This document shows positions 7,721 to 15,774 of a stretch of DNA of 24,435 nucleotides, piece after piece (position 1 is the first letter of the stretch; each line of letters starts with the position of its first letter). Source of the DNA: Bacteriovoracaceae bacterium (GTDB taxonomy: Bacteria > Bdellovibrionota > Bacteriovoracia > Bacteriovoracales > Bacteriovoracaceae); NCBI GenBank assembly GCA_947440875.1, contig CANETG010000010.1:1-24435 (forward strand), read 5' to 3'. The translations under genes and the position numbers were made by a program. Below the pieces are notes generated by a model, which saw nothing but the letters and a program-made list of their open reading frames with translations, was not told where the DNA came from and did not search any database.

Positions 7721-8815
7721 TCACGAGCTTACTGGACGCACTTGTTTCTCATTTTCTGACCTCAAACCTTCAGTTCGCATCACAAACTCTCTTGGTTCTA
7801 CTGTGACCGTTTGAATGGGACATGCAAAATCAAGGTTCTCAGACTCAAATGCTTTTTTTATCGCCAAGAGGATATCTTGCTGGATATCCATGTGAAGGTT
7901 GTAATCATCAGATAGGACCCAATAAACGAGTTCGATATCCATTGAAACATTGCCGATCCTCATAAAATGGCACCGATCAAAGCGAAGTCGCTCCTTGGCA
8001 TGAATAATAGCGGAGACGAGAGAAACTGCGTTTCGTATTTCCTCGGCTTTGGTCATGAGTGGAAGGCTTAAGACGAAAGCGACTCTTCGTTCATGCATTC
8101 GTTTGTAGTTCCGAATCCTCGTCCCAAGAAGATCAGAGTTTGAAATAATAATTTGCTCTCCACCGAGGCTGCGAATTCGGGTCGATTTCAGACCGATTCT
8201 TTCAACCTCGCCCATGTATTGGTCCAGGACAATAAAATCTCCCACGACAAATGGCTTATCCATCACGATTGAAAGAGAGGAGAACAAATCGCCTAAGATT
8301 CGCTGCAAAGCGAGCGCAACAGCGATCCCACCCACCCCGAGACCAGCGATGATCGTGGTGATTTTAATCCCAAGATTATTGAGAGTGAAAAGAAGAACGG
8401 CAGAAAAAATAAAAATTTTTGCCAGAAGTTGTATGACCCCAATCGAACTGGCAGCAGCAGGAGTCGTTCGTATTTTTCGGTTAATCGTTATCTGAATCCA
8501 CTTATCGAGGAGATAATTCGCCCAGATCCCAAACTGGATCATGGTGAGAATAAAAAATGCGCTATCTATAGTTTCGTTCCACCCTTTAGGGTATGGAATG
8601 AATCGAATCGCGACAAAGAGAGCAGTTCCAACCATCCAGAGATGAGTTGTCTGCTCTACAGTGTGAATAATAATTTCATCCCATTTGCTACTGGTCTTAT
8701 GAAAGAACTTCGAGATCCTTTGACAGAGAATCTTCTTCAGCCCATAGAGCGCCAAATAAGAAAGGATAGTGACTCCCAATCCGAGAACGTAGGGATTATG
8801 AAACAGAGCTTTCAT
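7721..8815 (-). CDS. MscS-family mechanosensitive channel
   Basis: This 364-residue inner-membrane channel opens under membrane tension to release solutes on hypo-osmotic shock. It has about five hydrophobic segments (~8-28, 56-72, 84-104, 126-146 and the pore helix ~151-172). The pore and cytoplasmic motifs are plain: GLGVGGIAVALALQ (158-171), DLFSS, MDKPFVVGD (~185-193), followed by the beta domain with SNSDLL in place of the usual PN turn. GGAG lies 5 nt before the ATG. The gene begins inside the last 20 nt of the trehalose synthase/phosphatase gene, so the two are coupled: one makes an osmolyte, the other lets osmolytes out. With extra N-terminal helices it is closer to MscM/YnaI-type members than to minimal MscS. 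Confidence 0.95.
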   Translation of the reverse strand: MKALFHNPYVLGLGVTILSYLALYGLKKILCQRISKFFHKTSSKWDEIIIHTVEQTTHLWMVGTALFVAIRFIPYPKGWNETIDSAFFILTMIQFGIWANYLLDKWIQITINRKIRTTPAAASSIGVIQLLAKIFIFSAVLLFTLNNLGIKITTIIAGLGVGGIAVALALQRILGDLFSSLSIVMDKPFVVGDFIVLDQYMGEVERIGLKSTRIRSLGGEQIIISNSDLLGTRIRNYKRMHERRVAFVLSLPLMTKAEEIRNAVSLVSAIIHAKERLRFDRCHFMRIGNVSMDIELVYWVLSDDYNLHMDIQQDILLAIKKAFESENLDFACPIQTVTVEPREFVMRTEGLRSENEKQVRPVSS

Positions 8816-11000
8816 GGTTCTCCAAACTGTGCAGTAAATTGCCCATGAAATCCCTTACTGCTCCTTGATCGGGAAGAGAATAGCGCGCGCGAGATTTTTC
8901 TCTGCCTACTTTGATACAAAATGTTTTCACATCCGTTCTCCCTTGAAGCATGTCAAACATGTCTTCGTCGGTTGTGTCGTCACCAATGGCGATCACAATG
9001 TCTGGAAGGTATTCCATTCGCTGAAGCCACTGTTCAACGAAGTAGCCTTTGTTGGCATTCACGGATGTGACTTCGATGACTTTTTTTCCGCGATTAACCT
9101 GCGCAGGCTGATTAGTGAGAGTCTCTTCTAATTCGAAGGTCAGTTTGTTCGCCAAAAAACTTGCAAACTCTGTGGGAGAGTTGCGGTAGTGCCAAGTCAC
9201 TGCGTGACCTTTGTCTTCGATGAAACTCCCAGGTGTCCTGGAAGTGTACATCTTCAAGATATCCATAACACTGGATTTCCACTTGAGTGGATCATGCGAA
9301 ACTAAATTGATCCATTCTTCTTCTGCGGGTGAAAAATAATAAGCGCCGTGGCAGGCGGCGAGAGGGAAAGTGAAACCCTGACCGAGAAATTGCTCTTCCA
9401 GGAATTCTCTATCACGACCTGAAACAATGACGAATTCTGCAGAGGTAGCACTGATTTTTTTTAAGAGATCAATCATCGGTTCCTGCAGCCGAACATCACT
9501 TGGGAATTTTGATATCGGAGCCAGAGTCCCGTCGAGATCACAGAAAATGACCACTCGTTTACCTGCGAGGAGATTCATCCAGGGAAATTTTCCCTCTTGA
9601 GGCAGTATCACGGTCTTTTTTTCTGGCCTTGAGGAGATAAGGTCACGAATGTAAATACGTGCCCATTCCGATGAATTGTAATGATGAAGAAATGTTTGCA
9701 TCGCCGAGATTTCAGCCCTCCTCTTCACTTCCGGATGATTGATCGCCTCTTTCATTCTCCTCGCCGTTTCAGTGACGTTCCACGGATTGATCGACATAGC
9801 ATAGGATAAAGTCGAATGCGCCCCCGTGAATTCGGAGAGAAGAACGACTCCTGGATATTTATCTTTTTGAGAAACAATGTATTCAAGTGATACCAGATTC
9901 ATCCCGTCTCGCGTAGAGCCGACATGGAGAACCTCAGACAACTGATAGAGGGCAGAAAGTTCTGGGGCGCAGACAGAGTGGTAGAGATAAAAAATGGGCA
10001 TGTAGGCAGGGGTACCGAACTCACCATTGATACTTGAAACGAGTTGCTCGATTTTCGCTTTGAGCTTCTGATATTCCGGAACCTCTGTCCTCGATGGAAT
10101 AACAATCTGAACCATCTGAACTTTTTCACGCTCCTCGGGATATTCCTTCAAGAGTTTTCGAAAGGCCCTGAGCTTGAGAGTGAGCCCTTTAATGTAATCT
10201 AAGCGGTCCACTCCCAAGATCCACTTCATTTCTTTTTTATTTTCCTTGTACTTCGTAATGAACTCTCTTGTTGCGACGGAATCAGCGAGGTCGCGAAAAT
10301 ACGACGAGTCGATTGAGATTGGGTATACGCCAAGAGATCTCTCGGGCAATGGATTTTCACCCAATACTCGTTGAATGGAACTTCGAAAATGGTTCATGTA
10401 AGAGAGGTCATGAAAGCCGACCAGATCTGCTTGGATAAGTGAGTGCAAGATCTCTTTCCGCTGCGGAAGTTCCCGGAAAATTTCAGAACTCGGAAACGGG
10501 ATGTGAAGAAAAAATCCAACTTTAAGTTTTGGTCTTTTCGTTTTAAGAATTCCAGGGACGAGCATTAGTTGGAAATCATGCACCCAGATGATGTCGTCAT
10601 CATGGGCAACTTTTAGAATTTCTTCTGCGACGATCAGATTCACCTGGCAATAACTTTTCCATCCCCTCTCCGTATGCATGACAAGAGATCTTTCGTAGTG
10701 GAAGAGAGGCCAGATCACATTGTTACAATATTCATTGTAGTAATGATGATAAAGATCTTTGGGCACAACGATAGGATGATATTTTAGATTACCTACAGTT
10801 TCGTGACGGACCATCTCAATTAACTCACTCGCTATGTCATCGGTCAGAATACCTAGCCATTCAAAAGTACATCCAACCACTTCCGCATCAAGTCCCTTGA
10901 TTGCCGAGACAAGTCCACCGGAACTGGCCTTGAAGTTATTAATTTTTTCATCATATGTGATGGGTAATCTATTACTGATCAGTAAGCACCGGGACATCAT
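8796..11000 (-). CDS. otsAB: Fused trehalose-6-phosphate synthase/phosphatase (OtsA-OtsB)
   Basis: This 734-residue cytosolic protein makes trehalose from UDP-glucose and glucose-6-phosphate in two steps. Residues ~1-460 are a GT20 synthase: SNRLP (9-13), SSGGL, WPLFHY (97-102), HDFQLM (~141-146), HIPFPSSEIFR (~166-176), GVDRLDYIKG (263-272) and RDGMNLV (364-370). Residues ~480-730 are a HAD phosphatase: DLDGT (488-492), SGRD (527-530) and GDDTTDEDMF (673-682), so both active sites look intact. Such fusions are common in eukaryotes and some bacteria; E. coli has separate proteins. GGAGG lies 3 nt before the first of two tandem ATGs (11000, 10997), and the second has the better spacing. It overlaps the downstream mscS-like gene by 20 nt and diverges from the GH15 gene 47 bp away. 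Confidence 0.96.
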   Translation of the reverse strand: MMSRCLLISNRLPITYDEKINNFKASSGGLVSAIKGLDAEVVGCTFEWLGILTDDIASELIEMVRHETVGNLKYHPIVVPKDLYHHYYNEYCNNVIWPLFHYERSLVMHTERGWKSYCQVNLIVAEEILKVAHDDDIIWVHDFQLMLVPGILKTKRPKLKVGFFLHIPFPSSEIFRELPQRKEILHSLIQADLVGFHDLSYMNHFRSSIQRVLGENPLPERSLGVYPISIDSSYFRDLADSVATREFITKYKENKKEMKWILGVDRLDYIKGLTLKLRAFRKLLKEYPEEREKVQMVQIVIPSRTEVPEYQKLKAKIEQLVSSINGEFGTPAYMPIFYLYHSVCAPELSALYQLSEVLHVGSTRDGMNLVSLEYIVSQKDKYPGVVLLSEFTGAHSTLSYAMSINPWNVTETARRMKEAINHPEVKRRAEISAMQTFLHHYNSSEWARIYIRDLISSRPEKKTVILPQEGKFPWMNLLAGKRVVIFCDLDGTLAPISKFPSDVRLQEPMIDLLKKISATSAEFVIVSGRDREFLEEQFLGQGFTFPLAACHGAYYFSPAEEEWINLVSHDPLKWKSSVMDILKMYTSRTPGSFIEDKGHAVTWHYRNSPTEFASFLANKLTFELEETLTNQPAQVNRGKKVIEVTSVNANKGYFVEQWLQRMEYLPDIVIAIGDDTTDEDMFDMLQGRTDVKTFCIKVGREKSRARYSLPDQGAVRDFMGNLLHSLENHESSVS

Positions 11001-11012
11001 GTTCCTCCGTGA

Positions 11013-11041
11013 TTGAATCGTGGTGGATATTAATCTAAACT
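11013..11041 (+). promoter_or_regulatory. Promoter candidate for the GH15 gene, giving a leaderless mRNA
   Basis: TTGAAT (11013-11018) and TAAACT (11036-11041) are separated by 17 nt; each matches consensus at 4 of 6. The -10 box ends 6 nt before ATG 11048, so transcription would start at the A of the start codon. The absence of a Shine-Dalgarno before this ATG fits. Confidence 0.45.
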
Positions 11042-11047
11042 CTGTTC

Positions 11048-12826
11048 ATGAAGAAGGCACATCGCTACAACCTTGCTATCACAGGAAATTGTCACTACAT
11101 CGCTTACGTCGCTACCGACTCTGGTCTCGATTGGATGTGCTGGCCTTACATGGATTCAAGTTTTGTTTTCGGTTCTCTCCTCGATGATGAGAAAGGCGGA
11201 ACCTTCAAAGTTTGTCCACAGACTAAGTTCACAACAAAACAACGATACGTTGAGAATACCGCCGTCATCATCACAAGTTTTTTTTGTGAAGACGGATCAT
11301 TTGAAGTGGTCGACTTTGCACCCCGCTTTAATAACCATGATCGATTTCATAAACCACTTCAATTTTTCCGCAAGATTAAACGAATTAAAGGGCAGCCAAG
11401 AATCAAGCTGGTTTGTGAACCAACTGGCTTCTATGGCGAACGTAAGCCAGAAACTTTTGTCGGGAGTAACCACATCAGTTTTCGTGGCCTTCACTTCCCT
11501 GTGAGGCTCACAACGAATGCATCGAAATCATACATCGTCGAAAAGCGTGATTTTAATCTCACGGAAGATCTTTATCTTGTTCTTTCGGGAGGGGAGCCTT
11601 TTGAATCACCACTCGTCGAAACCTATGAGGAATTTTATTACAAAACCCTTGATTACTGGAGATCCTGGATCAAGGAGACTTACATCCCACCAAATTTCCA
11701 GAAGGAAGTGATCCGCTCTGCCATCACGATCAAGCTTCATCAGTACGAAGACACTGGTGCGATCATCGCTTCAGGGACAACGTCTCTTCCTGAATACCCT
11801 GGTTCAGGGAGAAATTGGGACTATCGTTACTGCTGGCTGCGCGATTCTTATTTCTCTCTCGGAGCGATGAATTCGCTCGGGCACTTTGAAGTGGCGGAAA
11901 AGTATCTTCAATTTTTATACAACGTCATGAACAACCTCGGTACACTTCAACCGGTTTACCGAATCAACGGCGATGCTAATATCACAGAATCCGAAATTCC
12001 ACTTAAGGGCTATCAAGGAAATGGTCCGGTGAGAATTGGCAACGCAGCCTACTCGCAAAGGCAGTATGATTGTTTCGGGCAAATGATCCTGTCGATGCTT
12101 CCTCTGTGTATGGACGAGCGAATTATTCATAGCAATTTATTGGTCTCCCTTGACGTCATCAGATCACTCCTGCTCGAAATTGAAAGACTGATGGATGAAC
12201 CCGATGCGGGCATTTGGGAATTTCGCGGGAAGAAAGAAAAGCACCTCGAGACGTATATTTTCCACTGGGCAGGTGCTAAAGCGGGAATAAAAATAGCGAA
12301 ATATCATCGTGACGATGCTCTCCTCGAAATCGCAGAGCGTGTCCTTACAGCTTCGGTCATCAACATTGAGAAATGCTATTCGGCTGAGCATGAGTGCTAC
12401 ATGTCTGATCAAAAACTTTCCTATTTTGATGCCAGCGCATTTCTTCTGATTATTCTGAACTATCTTAAACTCGGTGATCCGAAGACGATGAAACATTTTA
12501 AGAAGCTCAAGGCTGAACTTCAGACAGAGGAGAACATGATTTACCGCTACCGCGCCCCTGATGATTTTGGAGATACCCACGCCACGTTTCTCATCTGTAC
12601 CTATTGGTACATCGAATCCCTCATCTGCCTTGATTTCTTAGATGAGGCCGAAGAGACTTTACGGAATATCATTTCCCACAGCAATCATTTGGGGCTTTTA
12701 TCTGAGGACCTGACCTCCGACGACGGAAGTCAGTGGGGAAATTTTCCTCAGACATATTCTCACGTTGGCCTCATCAACAGTGTTTGCCGATTGGCCCGTA
12801 AACAGGATCTGATGATTTTCGAGTGA
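11048..12826 (+). CDS. GH15 family glycoside hydrolase (trehalase/glucoamylase-like)
   Basis: This 592-residue cytosolic enzyme has an N-terminal beta-domain (~1-200) and an (alpha/alpha)6 barrel. The GH15 marks are RNWDYRYCWLRDSYF (255-269), the general acid Glu391 in GIWEFRG, and the general base Glu553 in GLLSEDL, followed by GNFPQTYSHVGLI (~564-576). Bacterial members of this type include the mycobacterial trehalase as well as glucoamylases and dextran-type enzymes. The divergent otsAB fusion makes trehalose the likely substrate (context inference). No signal peptide is present, so it acts on internal sugar. No terminator is evident in the 162 bp after it, which lie between convergent genes. 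Confidence 0.9.
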   Translation: MKKAHRYNLAITGNCHYIAYVATDSGLDWMCWPYMDSSFVFGSLLDDEKGGTFKVCPQTKFTTKQRYVENTAVIITSFFCEDGSFEVVDFAPRFNNHDRFHKPLQFFRKIKRIKGQPRIKLVCEPTGFYGERKPETFVGSNHISFRGLHFPVRLTTNASKSYIVEKRDFNLTEDLYLVLSGGEPFESPLVETYEEFYYKTLDYWRSWIKETYIPPNFQKEVIRSAITIKLHQYEDTGAIIASGTTSLPEYPGSGRNWDYRYCWLRDSYFSLGAMNSLGHFEVAEKYLQFLYNVMNNLGTLQPVYRINGDANITESEIPLKGYQGNGPVRIGNAAYSQRQYDCFGQMILSMLPLCMDERIIHSNLLVSLDVIRSLLLEIERLMDEPDAGIWEFRGKKEKHLETYIFHWAGAKAGIKIAKYHRDDALLEIAERVLTASVINIEKCYSAEHECYMSDQKLSYFDASAFLLIILNYLKLGDPKTMKHFKKLKAELQTEENMIYRYRAPDDFGDTHATFLICTYWYIESLICLDFLDEAEETLRNIISHSNHLGLLSEDLTSDDGSQWGNFPQTYSHVGLINSVCRLARKQDLMIFE

Positions 12827-12988
12827 TTCCTCATTCGCATCACAAATGTGATTATCTTCTCTCAATCGCCTCGGAATTAAAGATCACCAGATTCCATTCC
12901 CTCGATTGAACCGGTTTTGATCTGGCTACCGGGATTGCTTAGATAAGGTTCAACTCTACCGAGCGAGTAAACTAGAAAGCGGCACATG

Positions 12989-13636
12989 TCACTTTCTAAA
13001 CTGATTGACGTAATCGCGTACTAACTGAAGATGTTCAGCTGTGAGCGGCGCTCTTCTTTTAGGCATCCGACCTGACTCCGTTTCAAGGAGAAGGTCTGAG
13101 AACTCAGGCGATTCTTGATTGACCCAAGTTGAATTGAGAACGGCTTCGTCATTCAAAATCTCCGCATGACAAGGAAGGCATGAGACCTCGAACACTTTGC
13201 TGCGAAGTTCCTGGTAGGTTACCCGTGGAGCTGGGATTGGTTCAGGAGTCGGAGTCGGAGTTGGCGCTGGGGTCGGTAGAGGTATTGGTGCAGGGGCAAG
13301 AACTCGTAAATTAATAATATAATTTCGAACGATTTCTAGCTCGGCCGAAGTAAGAGGGGCGGCATTTTTTGGCATCCAACCCGTCTTTACTGAGTCAAAA
13401 AAATCACTACCGTCCGGATTTCCTGGTTGTATCAGGTCCGCTATGGAGCGCTCTGATGTCCAGTCTCCGTGACAACTAATACATTTAGGAAGGATTTGTT
13501 TTTGAAGAACGGTAAAGTTCACATTTTCAGCACGGATGGCGTTGTCCCTTTCCGCATCAAAAATGAGTTTGCCTTTAGGCCCACCAATCCCACATGAGAC
13601 GAGTGCCGTAAGAACTAATAATTTTAGGGCATTCAT
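12989..13636 (-). CDS. Dihaem c-type cytochrome lipoprotein, internally duplicated
   Basis: This 215-residue lipoprotein has the lipobox LVSC (Cys15). Two similar domains of ~85 residues each carry a haem-attachment motif, CISCH (52-56) and CLPCH (153-157), and each ends in a G-x-MPK-x-x-APLT-x-x-x-L-x-x-VR-x-Y block. Met88 and Met181 there are plausible distal haem ligands. A Pro/Thr-rich linker (~113-137) joins the two. It is probably an electron-transfer or haem-storage protein on the periplasmic face of a membrane. An AGGT lies 8 nt before the ATG. A 7-bp inverted repeat (TAGAAAG/CTTTCTA) spans the stop codon but has no T-tract. No redox partner gene is adjacent. Confidence 0.92.
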   Translation of the reverse strand: MNALKLLVLTALVSCGIGGPKGKLIFDAERDNAIRAENVNFTVLQKQILPKCISCHGDWTSERSIADLIQPGNPDGSDFFDSVKTGWMPKNAAPLTSAELEIVRNYIINLRVLAPAPIPLPTPAPTPTPTPEPIPAPRVTYQELRSKVFEVSCLPCHAEILNDEAVLNSTWVNQESPEFSDLLLETESGRMPKRRAPLTAEHLQLVRDYVNQFRK

Positions 13637-14090
13637 TTTTAACCTGCCACATTCAACCAGACATCTCCGCTGGCAGACAAACTTCCTAAACGCTGAAGAG
13701 GGTCTTCCGGATTCAGGGGAGTTTTATCATCTGTTTTCTCGTGAGCACAAGGCGATGTGCAATTTCTTCAGTCTCTGAAAGAGTTGTTCAAGGAAACAAT
13801 TTGGCATCTAAGCTCTGAGGGCCCAGGGATTGGGGGGAGTCGCCGGTCCGTGGATCAAGTTCAGCCGTAAAGGTGCAGGATCCCCACAAAGAGGGCTTTT
13901 TGTGCCGCCAATCCGATCATCATCTCACACCACTAATATTTCCTTATCTCCCTTCGTAATCCCGGCGTATTGGACGTAGGGGGGGACTGGTTACGGGGAT
14001 GATGTCATGGCATGCGGTGAAAAAGCCCGTTTATCTTTCAGTCAAGAGTGCCATTGTTAAACAGCACGACTTCATTGAACTAATCCGAGT
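13637..14090. other. Gene-free intergenic region with strong secondary-structure potential
   Basis: No convincing coding frame is present between the divergent cytochrome and membrane-protein genes. The middle (13.82-14.04 kb) has more G runs than its surroundings and holds nested inverted repeats described separately. A weak plus-strand promoter is possible (TTGTTC near 13784 and TCTAAG 17 nt on). No tRNA, tmRNA, RNase P or SRP RNA signature was recognised. Confidence 0.6.
13888..14038. ncRNA. Candidate structured non-coding RNA or long leader
   Basis: Nested complementary segments could fold into one long rod: AAAGA (13888-13892) with TCTTT (14034-14038); GGGCTTTTT (13893-13901) with AAAAAGCCC (14020-14028); CCGC (13905-13908) with GCGG (14014-14017); ATCATC (13916-13921) with GATGAT (13998-14003); CGTAATC (13955-13961) with GGTTACG (13989-13995, one G-U). 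An asymmetric bubble lies in the middle. A competing stem, GGATTGG (13827-13833) with CCAATCC (13908-13914), would break the CCGC pair. The size and bubble recall 6S-type RNAs, but I cannot match a known family and the strand is unresolved. Confidence 0.35.
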
Positions 14091-14119
14091 TTGCAAGAAG
14101 GTACTCAGTTCTCTATAAT
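14091..14119 (+). promoter_or_regulatory. Near-consensus sigma-70 promoter, leaderless geometry
   Basis: TTGCAA (14091-14096), a 17-nt spacer and a perfect TATAAT (14114-14119) precede ATG 14126 by only 6 nt. The predicted transcript starts at the A of the ATG. There is no room for a Shine-Dalgarno, so the three-gene SelO operon appears to begin with a leaderless mRNA. Confidence 0.75.
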
Positions 14120-14125
14120 GGCGCC

Positions 14126-14608
14126 ATGTTTAAAGGTCTTGCTAACCCCGTAATGATTTTTGTCGTGGCGATCGTTGCGACAAGCTTTTTATTCGGAGGC
14201 GTCCAATTTGAATGGGGAGCGGTTGATTTTTTTCAAAAGCATAATTTCCTTTTTCTTGTGTTCGTTTCTTTTTTTCCACGCATGACACTTTTATTTTCTT
14301 CCGTTCCCTTCGGCGGTTTTATTTGGTGGCTTGGATTCTTCTTCATGCCGCGTCTTCTCGTGGCCGTTCTGGCAACTCTTGCGTATGGAAAAACAAATCC
14401 TCTTTTAGTGGGGATTGCTTGGGTCGTAGCGATTTCTGGCGAAGTGCTGGAAAAGAAAAAACTCTCTGGATCAAAACGTTTCACGTTTCGTACTTTCAGT
14501 AGTGGTGGAAATCCATGGCAAAGACCCTCTCCGCAATCAGAGCGTCCACGAGAGGCGACGATCGATAAGAGCGGAGTGATCGAAGCTGAATTTACTCGGA
14601 AAGAATAA
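14126..14608 (+). CDS. Small integral membrane protein of unknown function
   Basis: This 160-residue protein has about four hydrophobic segments (~8-27, 39-58, 62-87, 90-105). A basic, Ser/Pro-rich cytosolic tail of ~50 residues follows and ends in an acidic/basic VIEAEFTRKE. It is rich in Phe and Trp. The family is not recognised. It is the first gene of an operon: its stop overlaps the next start (TAATG at 14606-14610), and SelO follows. The start is fixed by the promoter, which ends 6 nt upstream. The tail resembles a docking or regulatory segment, but that is speculation. Confidence 0.8.
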   Translation: MFKGLANPVMIFVVAIVATSFLFGGVQFEWGAVDFFQKHNFLFLVFVSFFPRMTLLFSSVPFGGFIWWLGFFFMPRLLVAVLATLAYGKTNPLLVGIAWVVAISGEVLEKKKLSGSKRFTFRTFSSGGNPWQRPSPQSERPREATIDKSGVIEAEFTRKE

Positions 14609-15774
14609 TGGCAAAAAAAGTTCTCCGCAGTGAGCTCGAGCTCGACGGGATTGCTCCCAATCTTCTTCTTCGGGACATCGAGGTCGCGGCACCTTTTATT
14701 TTTAAAGGGGAGCTAGAGACCACCGGAACCCATCGCGCGTATCTGGCGAAGCTCTCGTTCTATAAAAAAAATCTCAACCAACTCAAGTACATCGATCTCT
14801 CAGAGTACTTCTACCTATGCATGGCCGCGCACTGGTCAACTGCCGGGACTTACGTACCGACGAATGTCGACAATCAAATCCGGGAAGGACTCTGGAAGCA
14901 TGCACGGATTCAAAAGCATATTGAGAAAATGGCAAGGATCACGATCGATGCTTGGCTCTGGGATTACGAACAGGTGACCAACCGGAAAGCCTATAATCCC
15001 TCTCTTAACCAGGTGCTAAGTACGCACGAGGGAACTTGGCTCTCGGTGGCCATCGGTGCTTACAATGCTCTGGTCGCAAATAAACGGCACGAGCTCGCCG
15101 ACGAAATGAAAAAGGTCATCCTCGCGGAAGTTGAAAAGGAAGAAAAACTCCTGCTCTTTTTGCGTGAGAAAAAAGACCACGTGAATTTTCTGCGTGCGAC
15201 GGCTCTCATGGCCCACAACTTCGGAGACCTTGACCGAGTGATCGATCAATGGGGCATGAGCGAGGATGATCCTTTCCGAAAACGCATCTTTAGGCTCGGT
15301 CATATTCCGAACGAAAACTATTCGCCGATTCTTGTGTACGCGGGGCAAGTGAATAAAAAGTTTTTGTCCGTCGAAAATCATCGTCACATGTCCATGAGAC
15401 AACCTCGGTCGCTAAGGCGATCAAATCGATTCCTCGTTCCGGTTGGGCCCTTTATGGATTCGTGGGGGAAAGTATTGGGTGAGGCGAATGATCTTTCCCC
15501 GGATGAGAAGGGTGAAATCATCGTCGCACTTTTTGACGGTTGGAAACGCCAAGACTTGGCAAAGGGCTATCCGCGCGCGTACGGTGCGATGCTGAGGAGT
15601 TTCCCGAACGGAATTGATTCCCTGGCGATGTCGCTTCCCTTTGATGTCGTTCAGGATTTAAAGAAATCAAAATTCCATCAGTTGGGAATTCTTCCGCTCG
15701 AAGATTTTGAAAAACAAATGGCGACTCAACTCGAAGACTTCGAATGTCCTTTGACAGCAATGAGATTTTCATGA
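14608..15774 (+). CDS. Uncharacterised cytosolic protein in the SelO operon
   Basis: This 388-residue protein has no signal peptide or membrane segment. It looks mostly helical and has many charged and aromatic residues (for example WLWDYEQ ~112-118 and the R-rich RQPRSLRRSNRF ~264-275). I do not recognise any domain or catalytic motif. It is translationally coupled on both sides: TAATG with the membrane protein before it and ATGA with selO after it. Such tight coupling suggests the three products work together. It could be a substrate, adaptor or regulator of the SelO AMPylase, which is inference from position only. Confidence 0.8.
   Translation: MAKKVLRSELELDGIAPNLLLRDIEVAAPFIFKGELETTGTHRAYLAKLSFYKKNLNQLKYIDLSEYFYLCMAAHWSTAGTYVPTNVDNQIREGLWKHARIQKHIEKMARITIDAWLWDYEQVTNRKAYNPSLNQVLSTHEGTWLSVAIGAYNALVANKRHELADEMKKVILAEVEKEEKLLLFLREKKDHVNFLRATALMAHNFGDLDRVIDQWGMSEDDPFRKRIFRLGHIPNENYSPILVYAGQVNKKFLSVENHRHMSMRQPRSLRRSNRFLVPVGPFMDSWGKVLGEANDLSPDEKGEIIVALFDGWKRQDLAKGYPRAYGAMLRSFPNGIDSLAMSLPFDVVQDLKKSKFHQLGILPLEDFEKQMATQLEDFECPLTAMRFS

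Noticed and set aside
8429..8848. 139-codon plus-strand frame inside the mscS-like gene
   Set aside because: It is antisense to a clear MscS gene whose motifs explain the sequence; no own ribosome binding site.
11073..11504. 143-codon plus-strand frame inside the GH15 gene
   Set aside because: It is an out-of-frame shadow of the conserved GH15 reading frame.
12164..12580. 138-codon minus-strand frame inside the GH15 gene
   Set aside because: It is antisense to the region with the catalytic Glu391; no recognisable domain.
12838..12854. ATCACA-AA-TGTGAT dyad considered as a CRP/FNR-type site
   Set aside because: Half-site order is reversed relative to TGTGA-N6-TCACA, and it lies between convergent gene ends, not at a promoter.
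12973..12998. Inverted repeat TAGAAAG/CTTTCTA considered as terminator of the cytochrome gene
   Set aside because: The stem spans the stop codon, the loop is 12 nt and no T-tract follows.
13820..14040. tmRNA, RNase P RNA, SRP RNA, or a cobalamin, TPP or c-di-GMP riboswitch
   Set aside because: None of the conserved core sequences I know for these RNAs is present; it is kept only as an unassigned structured region.
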